64,000 nt of DNA from Pseudovibrio ascidiaceicola (GTDB lineage Bacteria > Pseudomonadota > Alphaproteobacteria > Rhizobiales > Stappiaceae). Shown here one piece after another: positions 26,384 through 33,982 of this stretch (position 1 is the first letter of the stretch; every line of letters begins with the position of its first letter). The DNA lies in assembly GCF_900114245.1 (NCBI RefSeq), contig NZ_FOSK01000013.1:95195-159194 (forward strand), read 5' to 3'. The notes under the pieces are model-generated. The model did no database searches and was not told where the DNA came from. It was given only the letters and a program-made list of their open reading frames with translations. The translations under genes and the position numbers were made by a program.

Positions 26384-26603
26384 GTTCCAACCTCCTCTGA
26401 AGTTCGCGCTTCTCCCGCTTCAGTGTTTTGTTTGCTGATGAGGCGAGTTCGAATTGAACCTGATAGTAATGAGCGCGTGCTTGCTGCAGTTTCAGATCGG
26501 CGTCTATTGAGCTGCCGGGGCGATTTGCAGCGATCTGAGCGCGTGATAGGCGGCGCTCTGCTGCTTCTAGTCTCTCATTGTCCTGAGACTTCCAAAGGTC
26601 CAT
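26088..26603 (-). CDS. Coiled-coil phage protein; long C-terminal overlap with next gene
   Basis: A frame of 171 residues. Residues 1-72 look real: helical, with charged coiled coil (LKREKRELQRRLERA). From about residue 74 the frame runs opposite in phase to the next gene and is basic and low in structure, as expected for non-coding translation. So either the gene lost its stop and gained a long tail, or the overlap is real. Confidence 0.5.
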   Translation of the reverse strand: MDLWKSQDNERLEAAERRLSRAQIAANRPGSSIDADLKLQQARAHYYQVQFELASSANKTLKREKRELQRRLERACGNDNRHKGSGKPVRGTGNRGSARQQADQNWALLTSTDAFRSADPEDDQSEGQGACVGSPIRAFRDGKPTYRTQKLTDRRGKRPVLQLPGLGKKAG

Positions 26604-26620
26604 TGCTTTGCCCCGTAAAA

Positions 26621-27163
26621 CTAATGTCTGCTGAAAAGATCGGTGGTCTGAAGCGCGTAGGAAGGCGACTGAGTAGCTCGGAAGTAATCAAGAATTCCAA
26701 GAGCTTCCGCTTCGTTGTCGTCCTTTGGTTCCCACCCCAAGAGTCTGCCCCGGCCTATTGCCTGCTGCTTAAACCAAGCTCGGCTGTCTCTGGTGCCTTT
26801 TGGCGCCTGCCCTCGCCCGAGGTAGTGCTTGCGCCACGTCTGCATTGCAATCTTCTGATATGGGATCTGGTTTGCAACAGCTGCCATCTCGCAGAGCCGA
26901 TGTTGCGCGGGCTGCCACTGCTCATTGCCCCGGTTCATCTGCTTCCCGCTGATAGCTGCAAGTTCATCTTCAATTGCAAGGTGCGTGACGCCAAAGCTTT
27001 CGATCTTACCTAGCAACCAACCATAGAAAGAAAGACTTCTGCCACCGTATCCGCCTGTTTTGTCTTTAGCCCCGCAGTCAAAAACTCCTGAGACTGGTTT
27101 AGAAAGACCGGGCTCCCAACGAGCCCAGCCAGTCTTCACACCAAGGTCGAGTGCCAGGTACAT
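26621..27163 (-). CDS. RuvC-like Holliday-junction resolvase
   Basis: A 180-residue protein. It begins MYLALDLGVKTGWARWEPG with the first acidic residue of the RuvC fold (D6), then HLAIEDELAA in the middle (E), and DDNEAEALGILDYFRA near the C-terminus (the D/E pair). Length fits RuvC. It probably resolves branched phage DNA before packaging. It overlaps the upstream gene by one base. Confidence 0.75.
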   Translation of the reverse strand: MYLALDLGVKTGWARWEPGLSKPVSGVFDCGAKDKTGGYGGRSLSFYGWLLGKIESFGVTHLAIEDELAAISGKQMNRGNEQWQPAQHRLCEMAAVANQIPYQKIAMQTWRKHYLGRGQAPKGTRDSRAWFKQQAIGRGRLLGWEPKDDNEAEALGILDYFRATQSPSYALQTTDLFSRH

Positions 27164-27531
27164 CAGGCGGCCTCTGGCTGATCTTCGTTGTCATTGTCTG
27201 CCCAACCAAGCGCCAGCTCCATTTGATCAACCAGTTCGGCTTCGTCATCATCCATGTTGGAAACGACGGCCTTGACCTGATCCATCAGCTTCTTACGCTT
27301 CAGCACTGCGTTGAGTTCTTTGGTAGGAACTCCGCTGTCGCGGGCATCCTGCTTAATCTCCTTGATCTTCTCGCGGTTGGTTGCGCACTTGGACATGTAC
27401 GAGCCCTTGTCGCTTTCAATGACGGTTTCGACTTCGAGGATTTTTTTGACAGCCTCTGACAGGGCTTCTTTATCGACTTGATTGCTCATGTGCTGCATCT
27501 CCTGCGGGTTGCTGGTGGTAGCTGGGTTCAT
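27163..27531 (-). CDS. GapR/DUF2312-like DNA-binding protein
   Basis: A 122-residue, mostly helical protein. The segment REKIKEIKQDARDSGVPTKE followed by LNAVLKRKKL is similar to the core of GapR (DUF2312), a nucleoid protein of alphaproteobacteria that binds overtwisted DNA ahead of the replication fork. The C-terminal acidic tail is not typical. A second start at 27489 (MSNQVDK) has a strong AGGAG nine bases before; the 27531 start overlaps the preceding stop (ATGA). Confidence 0.5.
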   Translation of the reverse strand: MNPATTSNPQEMQHMSNQVDKEALSEAVKKILEVETVIESDKGSYMSKCATNREKIKEIKQDARDSGVPTKELNAVLKRKKLMDQVKAVVSNMDDDEAELVDQMELALGWADNDNEDQPEAA

Positions 27532-28013
27532 TCCGCAGCCATTTGGCGTTGGCTGGCGTTGTAGCTCGCGTCGTAATTGCGCATCAGCTCCTTGATCTGC
27601 TCAAAGCTCTTCTTGATGCGTTCGTGTTCTTTGGGGGAAATTTCGCCGTCTTCTGCGGCCTGCACGATCTCTTTCATGCTGTCGCAATGCACGGGCACAA
27701 CATTCATTGCCGCGGCTGCAGGGTCCAGTTTGGCAACCCCCTCAGCTTTCTTGCGTACTTCATAGCCGCAAGCCTCAAGGTGGGCCTTGGACAGGCTTGG
27801 TTCCAAGCCAATGGCAGCCATCTCGCGCTCAAGGTAGAGAGTGTCTTTGAGGGTCAGGCTGCGCGCTTCGTTGACTTGGTAGGTCTTGCGTATAGTGCCT
27901 GAGGAATGCCCCAACACTTCTGCGGAACTCTCAACGCCAAACGCTGTCACGAGGTTCTTAATCTGCGTGCAGATCCAATTGTTAAACTGGTCAGATGTTC
28001 TCGGTGCGTTCAT
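27528..28013 (-). CDS. CII-like phage regulator
   Basis: A 161-residue protein from ATG 28013 (MNAPRTSDQFNNW). Residues 12-60 (IKNLVTAFGVESSAEVLGHS then SGTIRKTYQ) form a helix-turn-helix like that of phage regulatory CII proteins. The rest is acidic and helical. It is the second gene of the leftward early operon, which is the usual place for CII. Confidence 0.55.
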   Translation of the reverse strand: MNAPRTSDQFNNWICTQIKNLVTAFGVESSAEVLGHSSGTIRKTYQVNEARSLTLKDTLYLEREMAAIGLEPSLSKAHLEACGYEVRKKAEGVAKLDPAAAAMNVVPVHCDSMKEIVQAAEDGEISPKEHERIKKSFEQIKELMRNYDASYNASQRQMAAE

Positions 28014-28168
28014 GGAGCGCTTTCCTGTATTTTGCCCCCATGACACAACCGGAGATAGAGGCTAACTTTATGTTGTTCCAAACGGCAGGAGGCCACCAAG
28101 AGAGGCACTACTTCCAAGAGAGGCCTCCTGCCACATCACACCGGCTCAAATTGCAAGGAGCTATCAGC

Positions 28169-28411
28169 GTGAATACAGAGAATGAAGTTGAGCAGATGCT
28201 TTCTGACCTGAAGGACAAAAGCCCTGCTGGAATAAGAGGATCATTAGAGGACAGAATTACTTTCCTTGAGGCTCTAATGATTTCGACTTTGCGGGAAATG
28301 GATGCCGATAAAGCAGAGGAGATCATCAGATTGTCACCTCACAAGATCGGAAATCTTCCCTCTCACTATGATATTCAGGCGGACTACTACAAAGCTGTGC
28401 TGGGTAAGTAG
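28169..28411 (+). CDS. Small acidic protein of unknown function
   Basis: An 80-residue protein beginning with GTG at 28169 (MNTENEVEQMLSDL), preceded by AAGGAG. Helical, no membrane segment. It is rightward between two leftward genes, in the same pattern as the membrane proteins elsewhere in the prophage. Confidence 0.58.
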   Translation: MNTENEVEQMLSDLKDKSPAGIRGSLEDRITFLEALMISTLREMDADKAEEIIRLSPHKIGNLPSHYDIQADYYKAVLGK

Positions 28412-28460
28412 TCCCGAGGCGGCTGGCTGGGAGAAGACCAGCCGCCCCCGCCAGGCACGC

Positions 28461-28646
28461 CTAGGCCGCAAGCGGTACTTGGCATTGAGCCTTTAAGAGG
28501 TAGAGGAGCCGCTTTGAGGGCTCTGGAATCTCTTGACCTTGCTCGAAACGATTAACTGTAGGCTGTTTGACGCCGAGAAAATCGGCGAGATCAGATTGCG
28601 ACCAACCCAACTCCGTCCGCAGCTCTTTCACTGACTGATTATCCAT
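28461..28646 (-). CDS. Cro-like repressor
   Basis: A 61-residue protein from ATG 28646 with GAGG ten bases before. It has an XRE helix-turn-helix over nearly its whole length (RTELGWSQSDLADFLGVKQP). It is the first gene after the leftward promoter and is divergent from the CI-like gene, as expected for Cro. Confidence 0.82.
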   Translation of the reverse strand: MDNQSVKELRTELGWSQSDLADFLGVKQPTVNRFEQGQEIPEPSKRLLYLLKAQCQVPLAA

Positions 28647-28672
28647 GGGTTCCATCCTCTATCGTGATGGAG

Positions 28673-28720
28673 ATAAAATACAAAACGGATTTATCAGTGT
28701 CAATACCAAATGTATTTTAT
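28673..28720. promoter_or_regulatory. Operator/promoter of the lysogeny switch (left)
   Basis: A perfect inverted repeat (ATAAAATACA, 28673-28682; TGTATTTTAT, 28711-28720) flanks a 28-base centre. On the minus strand -35 TTGACA (28703-28698) and -10 TATTTT (28680-28675) are 17 bases apart and read toward the Cro-like gene. The site is nearly duplicated at 31.71-31.75 kb in inverse orientation. Confidence 0.82.
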
Positions 28721-28740
28721 TAGAGGGCATATTGTATGCC

Positions 28741-29412
28741 ATGACACAAGCATTCAAAGACCGACTCAAGACAGCCAGAGAAAAGGCAGGCTTTGCCAGT
28801 GCAGCTGATGCAGCTGACGCTCTTGGTATCAAAATACCTACATACACCCATCACGAAAATGGCACACGGAAACCTAAGACAGATGCAATCGAAAGGTATG
28901 CTCGCTTTTTTGGAGTCGCAGCTACCTGGTTGATGTTTGGGAAGAATGAAACACCTGCAGAAGTTGAACCAGCAAGTAACCCCATAAGGAAGCGACAGGT
29001 GGCGAAACTTCTCAGCCCCTTCACGGTTCCGGTCTATGGCTCCATTTCAGGTGGTGATGAAGATTATCTAGAAGCTACCAGCGAGGCGCTGGATCACATA
29101 GCTGCCCCAAACTCGCTAATGGATGTGGAAGGTGCATTCGCGCTTTACATGCCGGGTACAGCGATGGAGCCGCGCTACCATGAAGGCGAGACGCTTTTTG
29201 TAAACCCGAAAAAGCTACCTCGCCCAGGTGAGTATGCCGCCATCATGCACTCCGATCAAACACCTACAGGCTCTCCAATCTGGCAGGTAGGGCGCTATGA
29301 GCGCGTGGATGCGGGCAACCGTGTATTTTCAAGGTATAACGGACAAGAACTTCGCATTCCAACAGACAAGATCCGTGCAATACACAAGATTGTCGCTACA
29401 GGAGAATGGTGA
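28741..29412 (+). CDS. CI-like repressor with degenerate S24 domain
   Basis: A 223-residue repressor. Residues 1-60 are an XRE helix-turn-helix (REKAGFASAADAADALGIKI). Residues 90-223 have the S24 (LexA/CI) fold. At the place of the Ser nucleophile (usually G-x-SMEP) it has GTAMEP, so Ala replaces Ser; and no Lys is seen in the later IWQVGRYERV segment. It is therefore predicted not to self-cleave. It lies between the two operators and should bind both. Confidence 0.8.
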   Translation: MTQAFKDRLKTAREKAGFASAADAADALGIKIPTYTHHENGTRKPKTDAIERYARFFGVAATWLMFGKNETPAEVEPASNPIRKRQVAKLLSPFTVPVYGSISGGDEDYLEATSEALDHIAAPNSLMDVEGAFALYMPGTAMEPRYHEGETLFVNPKKLPRPGEYAAIMHSDQTPTGSPIWQVGRYERVDAGNRVFSRYNGQELRIPTDKIRAIHKIVATGEW

Positions 29413-29431
29413 GACAGGCCCGGCACAGCTT

Positions 29432-29656
29432 TTAGTTATCAACTATCCGCAAATCGTAATAGTACTCGTTACTTTGCGTGGTAATTGTGTATCTAGCCTT
29501 CCGTATACCATCATTCGAATCTTGGATTACTGCACTGCAGGTTCTACGATTGCCCTCGAAATCAAATGAAACCTCGCGAATACCTGAGGTTTTGTACACC
29601 GTTGCGCTGTCAGTATTCTTAGTAATGCCGGGATAGATACTCTTTATCATAGACAT
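29432..29656 (-). CDS. Small hypothetical protein
   Basis: A 74-residue protein with beta-type pattern (REVSFDFEGNRRTCSAVIQD). Not recognised. It is opposite to the repressor and ends 19 bases from it, tail-to-tail. Confidence 0.45.
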   Translation of the reverse strand: MSMIKSIYPGITKNTDSATVYKTSGIREVSFDFEGNRRTCSAVIQDSNDGIRKARYTITTQSNEYYYDLRIVDN

Positions 29657-29683
29657 GGAAATCTCACTATTGCAGAGGGGTGG

Positions 29684-30277
29684 CTAATGCACCAACATCT
29701 TTGCAATCAGCTCCTCAACAAGGTAACTCCCCGCGATACTGAACAGCAAGTAGATAACAGTCAGAAGCAAGCCCTTACCGTGCGTCTTACTCGCTCTAAA
29801 TAAGACGTAAAGCGGCACCAGGAAAAACAACCAAACTATCAAGCTTCCAGTAACGTCCTTGCGTCCGCTTTTATCCAGCGCTCGTATATCGAGCAAGACT
29901 AGTGTCACGGAAGTGGTAAGGTACAGCAAAATAACACCCATACCACCAGTGAGCCACTCAGGAAAAAGATACCATAAACCAGCCTCTACCAGCGCAAGAG
30001 GAACAGGCGAACAGATCAAAATATAGAACCAAAAATTATCTGGCATCTTTTTAGGTGCGGCAGGCACACAAACCTCAGGCACCTTAGCAATAATGACCGC
30101 TCCGAGCTCCTTCCAGTCGTCATCAAATTTTGCCGTCCAAACCAATGTTTTCTCATGCAGGGTGCGTGAGCTAAACCTCCTCTCCAGTTCAGCAAATGAA
30201 ACTGGGCCAACTCTCTTGTCGCCATCAACATAAAACCAATCCGCGTATAGCGGACTACCTTCTGCAATATTACTCAT
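29684..30277 (-). CDS. GYF-2 domain membrane protein
   Basis: A 197-residue protein. Residues 13-62 (DWFYVDGDKRVGPVSFAELE) form a GYF_2 domain, a small module that binds proline-rich peptides. Four membrane helices follow (for example FWFYILICSPVPLALVEAGL, GGMGVILLYLTTSVTLVLLD). The gene lies in the immunity region and is more A+T-rich than the phage structural genes. Possibly expressed in the lysogen as an accessory gene; function unknown. Confidence 0.68.
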   Translation of the reverse strand: MSNIAEGSPLYADWFYVDGDKRVGPVSFAELERRFSSRTLHEKTLVWTAKFDDDWKELGAVIIAKVPEVCVPAAPKKMPDNFWFYILICSPVPLALVEAGLWYLFPEWLTGGMGVILLYLTTSVTLVLLDIRALDKSGRKDVTGSLIVWLFFLVPLYVLFRASKTHGKGLLLTVIYLLFSIAGSYLVEELIAKMLVH

Positions 30278-30341
30278 TAAAATCTCCGTAAAGTCCGGCG
30301 GATCTTAGAGAGATTCGCGAAATATATCTGCCAGAATTTAG

Positions 30342-30857
30342 CTAATACACGCCTCTCTCTTTGAGTAAATCTTGGCACATCCTTACCCATTCGCTGTAAA
30401 GTTTAAGGCGGACCTTAACACTTGCTTCAGCCTCTTCAAGCTTCTCAAAAAACTCTGCTATGGAAGGCGTAAATTTGCACTCAAGGTGAACCTTAGTAAC
30501 TGCCGCACGTAGCGCACCAACAGTCAAATCGTTTCGTGCAGCAATGTAGACCATCAGATGCTCCTTCATAGCCTCCATACCTACCTGCCGGTCAGAGGAG
30601 TAGCCTGCAAACAAATCAACGGTCAGCCTTATTATGTCTTCTCTTCTAGGCTTACAGCTGCCCTGTTCAAGCACGACCTTACTGTGTCCAAGCCTACCCA
30701 GCATCCCGACAACAGCCTCACTTTCCATCAACTCAATCGAGCGCATGCTTTTCGAGAAAAGCGTACAATCGTTAAATGCTTCGTTGAATTGAAGACTGCT
30801 GTAACTTGAAGTAGTTACAGATTGAGAATTATCAAAACCTAACTGATTTTCACTCAT
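30342..30857 (-). CDS. Phage protein of unknown function in the replication-like operon
   Basis: A 171-residue protein, coupled to the next gene upstream by an eight-base overlap. The C-terminal half is helical (VGALRAAVTKVHLECKFTPS, then IAEFFEKLEEAEASVK). The position after a wHTH replication-type gene suggests a helicase-loader or regulator, as with lambda O and P, but I see no ATPase motif. Confidence 0.45.
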   Translation of the reverse strand: MSENQLGFDNSQSVTTSSYSSLQFNEAFNDCTLFSKSMRSIELMESEAVVGMLGRLGHSKVVLEQGSCKPRREDIIRLTVDLFAGYSSDRQVGMEAMKEHLMVYIAARNDLTVGALRAAVTKVHLECKFTPSIAEFFEKLEEAEASVKVRLKLYSEWVRMCQDLLKERGVY

Positions 30858-31662
30858 CTAAAAATCCTTTACTTAGCATGTTGGAAACCGCAGTTCGCGT
30901 TGTGTCTGGCTGGGTTTCATTCGATTGAATAATCCGCTCTACAGCCCGCATCGCCCATGTGCGCCATGCTGCATCCCAGTCCCGCTTCACAGCTGTCTTG
31001 CTGCTAGACTGGATCCAATAATTAAGAAACAGCTGAGCTTGCCATTCGATTTGATCTGGAGACAGACCTTTTCCGAGTGCGAACTCCCACCCCTTCTCCG
31101 AAAGAGCCCAGTCCTCAGCAATCCGGCTCGCACTTTGTGACTTCCTCTTCTTTGAGGTTACATCAGCTGGGAAAAGTTCAGCGCTTTGAATGTTTTCCAA
31201 AAAAGTGTCTACGCCAGTAGACGCTGGTTTTTTGTTCCCTTGTTTATTTGTTATATTGTTCTTCTTTGTTGCGGATTCCGTTGGGTTGCTGTCGCGTTCT
31301 TGTCGCACTTCGTGTCGCGACGCTGTCGCACTCTCCGACTCCACAAGCTGATATTTTGAATAATTACAAATGGTTATGACACTTCCACCTGTAGCGGACT
31401 CGATGGTGATAAGGTTCCATTTCTGCCACTTATCAAGTAGGCGCTTTGTCTTATCCTTAGTGACCCCCCATTTTTCCGCCAGAAATCTCAATGAAAAACA
31501 CAACTGCCCCTCTTCCAGATCTATTTTACACCCCGCACGATCAACTGCCTTCCTCCGCCATGCAGCATTCGCGATTAACCATCCCCAACACCCCCATTCC
31601 AACGGCCCCTTTAACGCCTCATGTTCGTACAAAGCACGCTCCATCCTGATCCAGCCTGACAT
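30850..31662 (-). CDS. Replication initiator-like protein (winged helix)
   Basis: A 270-residue protein. Residues 1-105 hold a phage/plasmid replication-type winged helix (LEEGQLCFSLRFLAEKWGVT, KDKTKRLLDKWQKWN). A polar linker (KKNNITNKQGNKKPAS) leads to a C-terminal part with WQAQLFLNYW and RDWDAAWRTWAMRAV, as in DnaT/DUF1376-like proteins. It starts about 50 bases left of the right-hand operator (31.71-31.75 kb), so a divergent promoter there likely drives it. Confidence 0.58.
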   Translation of the reverse strand: MSGWIRMERALYEHEALKGPLEWGCWGWLIANAAWRRKAVDRAGCKIDLEEGQLCFSLRFLAEKWGVTKDKTKRLLDKWQKWNLITIESATGGSVITICNYSKYQLVESESATASRHEVRQERDSNPTESATKKNNITNKQGNKKPASTGVDTFLENIQSAELFPADVTSKKRKSQSASRIAEDWALSEKGWEFALGKGLSPDQIEWQAQLFLNYWIQSSSKTAVKRDWDAAWRTWAMRAVERIIQSNETQPDTTRTAVSNMLSKGFLDE

Positions 31663-31712
31663 TTAGCTCTCCGCAACAGCCTTCCAGCTCCAATAACAAA
31701 ACCCTCAACATC

Positions 31713-31754
31713 AATACATTTTGTATTTGACATTGTAAATCCGTTTTGTATTAT
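31713..31754 (+). promoter_or_regulatory. Operator/promoter of the lysogeny switch (right)
   Basis: Inverse near-copy of the 28.7-kb site: 17 identical bases (31736-31752) and a second block ATTTTGTATT. On the plus strand TTGACA (31727-31732) and TATTAT (31749-31754) are 16 bases apart and read toward 31800. Confidence 0.82.
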
Positions 31755-31799
31755 TCACAGCATCAAACGGGTTGAACCACTCACAAAACGAGTTTCCTG

Positions 31800-32099
31800 A
31801 TGAACTTCGAGACAGACATTCAAACGACCTTGGATCTGATCTCCAACGGCTTCCTTTACGCAGAGCAAGTGATCGAAGCGAAGATCAATTGCGCGCTTGA
31901 TGATGATTGCGATGGCTTCGTCATTCAGGAGATCAGAGTTGAGGAAGCTGGCTCTGACCGTGAGAAGCGCCTTGATGCCAAGAGCGAAGGCGAAGAGCGC
32001 ATTTTGTGGCTCATGCTTTCCGCAGTTGTTTACAGCTGTGAGCACATCTCCGAACAGTTTTGGGACGCCTACAACAGTGAAATGAGGATGGCAGCATGA
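31800..32099 (+). CDS. Phage protein of unknown function (first gene of rightward operon)
   Basis: A 99-residue acidic, helical protein, about 40 bases after the predicted transcription start. It overlaps the next gene by four bases. Not recognised. Confidence 0.6.
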   Translation: MNFETDIQTTLDLISNGFLYAEQVIEAKINCALDDDCDGFVIQEIRVEEAGSDREKRLDAKSEGEERILWLMLSAVVYSCEHISEQFWDAYNSEMRMAA

Positions 32100-32545
32100 A
32101 ACACTATGTGTTCCCCTTTGAGCTTGTAGCCATGTCGGCCTGCTCTACCAACCGCGCTAAGTTCGGCGAGCTTCTAATCCTCGCCGAGTTCGACAAGATC
32201 TATGAAGACCAAGAGCTTGAAGCTCGTATCTTTCTACCTTGCTATGAGATCTCGGACCTCGATTACTCTTTGTTCCCCGCCAGCCATCGCCGGATTGACC
32301 GCAAGGGGCGCCGTTACATCGAATTAGATCTGAAGGACTCCGGCCTTCCTGAGATGGGTTCCGCAATTCTGGAATCGCTACAGGAGCACATTGAAGAGCT
32401 GCGCGATTGGGCAACGCGAGACGGCTCCTTGCTAGTGCATGACCCTGAGTTAGACGATTACCGGCCTCTTAGGGAGCTGGACAAGGCAATATCGGTCGTT
32501 GATCTGCGCGCCTATCTGGAAAGTAATCTAGCGGCAGCGGCATAA
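32096..32545 (+). CDS. Phage protein of unknown function
   Basis: A 149-residue acidic protein. It starts in the stop of the preceding gene (ATGA). Contains RKGRRYIELDLKDSGLPEMG in the middle. Not recognised. Confidence 0.58.
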   Translation: MKHYVFPFELVAMSACSTNRAKFGELLILAEFDKIYEDQELEARIFLPCYEISDLDYSLFPASHRRIDRKGRRYIELDLKDSGLPEMGSAILESLQEHIEELRDWATRDGSLLVHDPELDDYRPLRELDKAISVVDLRAYLESNLAAAA

Positions 32546-32665
32546 CACGCACCCCTGATTTGAGCCCTTAAAGGGCGAACTCACAGACAACCAAACACCA
32601 CCCAACTGCGGAGCCTATCGTTCCGCAGAACGCCACCACTTTGTTTTGCGCGAGGAGGAAATGCT

Positions 32666-32854
32666 TTGGAAGAGATGACCCATGGGGACTGCCTGCGGTG
32701 GGCTCAAAAATACCGCGACATGTGCCTCACCCATCAGGAAATTCATGAGCGAACCGGGAGTGCCGGCTCTTTGAGTTTCGCTCGGCAGTATGAGCGCCTC
32801 GCCAAGCATTGGCAGGCAAAAGCTGACAGCTTTGAACCGAAGGAAGCAGCCTAA
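32666..32854 (+). CDS. Small phage protein of unknown function
   Basis: A 62-residue protein that likely starts with TTG at 32666, preceded by GAGGAGG; an ATG at 32675 is an alternative start. Helical (RQYERLAKHWQAKADSF). The stop is one base before the next gene's start. Confidence 0.52.
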   Translation: MEEMTHGDCLRWAQKYRDMCLTHQEIHERTGSAGSLSFARQYERLAKHWQAKADSFEPKEAA

Positions 32855-32855
32855 C

Positions 32856-33851
32856 ATGAATGCAGTGACCGACAACGAGGAACGCAAGAAACTTGATCTT
32901 GCTGACCTTCGCGCCAACCCGGAGAAATACTTCGGTGAGGAAGGCATCAGCTTTGAAGATCTAGAGGCTGTCATCGCAGCTGAGAACGCAGCATTCAAGG
33001 CTGATCTGAGCACTGAGAAAGGCCGCAAAGCGATTATCTCCTTCTCTCGCCAGTGCTCAACTTTGAAAACTGCCATTGATGGCGCGGGCAAGGAGAAGGT
33101 GGCTTCCATTAAAGCGCAGGCCACCGCCATTGATGCACGACGTAAAACCATGCGCGATTTTCTTGATGCAATGCGTGATGAGCGACGGTTGCCACTTGAT
33201 AATTGGGAGGCACAGGAAAAGAGCCGCATTGAATCCCATCGGACAATCATTGAGGGAATGATCCAGAACGGTTGTGTCGCTTTCAATGAGAGTTCTGCTG
33301 ACATTCAAAAGCGGATCGATGCAGTGCGTTCTGTTGATGTGACAGAAGGTGCAATGCAGGAGTTCGCCGACCAAGCTAGCTCAAAGAAAATCACCACTCT
33401 CGAAAGCCTCGATAGGCATCTGAAGCAGGCCCTTCACACCGAAGAGCAACAGCGCAAGCTGGCTGTGCTTGAAGCCGAGAAAAAAGCTGAAGCAGCCAAG
33501 GCCGAAGCCGACCGCAAGGAACGCGAAGCGGAAGAAGAGGCAAAGCTTGAAGCTGAGCGGGAGAAGACCCGTGAGGCCGAAGAACGGGCTGAGAAAGAAC
33601 GGATCGAAGCCGACAAGGCCAGAGCAGCTGCGAAGGCTGTCGCCGAAGCTGAAGCAAAGCGCAAGGCCGAAGACGACGCAAAGCGGAAGGCTGATGCAGA
33701 TCGCGCAGCAAACATCGAACACCGCAAGAAGTTCAACAATGCAGCGCTGAAAGCAATCATGGAGGCCGCTGGCATTGGCGAGGATCGCGCTAAGAAGATT
33801 GTGCAGGCCATCGCCTCCGGCGCCATCCCCCACGTTTCAATCAAATACTGA
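32856..33851 (+). CDS. Coiled-coil phage protein, DUF1351-like
   Basis: A 331-residue protein. Residues 60-140 (RRKTMRDFLDAMRDERRLPL followed by DNWEAQEK) resemble the DUF1351 family found beside phage recombination genes. Residues 180-290 are a long charged coiled coil with repeated (A/E)-E-(A)-K patterns. The C-terminal 40 residues contain an HhH-like stretch. It may support the RecT/exonuclease system; this is by position. Confidence 0.55.
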   Translation: MNAVTDNEERKKLDLADLRANPEKYFGEEGISFEDLEAVIAAENAAFKADLSTEKGRKAIISFSRQCSTLKTAIDGAGKEKVASIKAQATAIDARRKTMRDFLDAMRDERRLPLDNWEAQEKSRIESHRTIIEGMIQNGCVAFNESSADIQKRIDAVRSVDVTEGAMQEFADQASSKKITTLESLDRHLKQALHTEEQQRKLAVLEAEKKAEAAKAEADRKEREAEEEAKLEAEREKTREAEERAEKERIEADKARAAAKAVAEAEAKRKAEDDAKRKADADRAANIEHRKKFNNAALKAIMEAAGIGEDRAKKIVQAIASGAIPHVSIKY

Positions 33852-33858
33852 GTTTCAC

Positions 33859-33978
33859 ATGCAGGGTTTTGGGTTTTGGGCAGCTCTTCCTGCTGCCTTC
33901 AAGTGGGGAGCAATAGCCTTTGTTGCTTCTCAGTTTTTCACTCACGCTGACCGCTGGGTCGCTACAATCGCGGGATAA
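33859..33978 (+). CDS. Small membrane protein (39 residues)
   Basis: ATG 33859 gives a 39-residue product with one hydrophobic segment (AALPAAFKWGAIAFVASQFF). It sits in a short gap between two phage genes, and the next start is five bases after its stop. No ribosome site is obvious. Confidence 0.45.
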   Translation: MQGFGFWAALPAAFKWGAIAFVASQFFTHADRWVATIAG

Positions 33979-33982
33979 CATC

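Noticed and set aside
32615..33304. Leftward 229-residue frame
   Set aside because: Antisense shadow of the coiled-coil gene; Ser/Arg-rich product.
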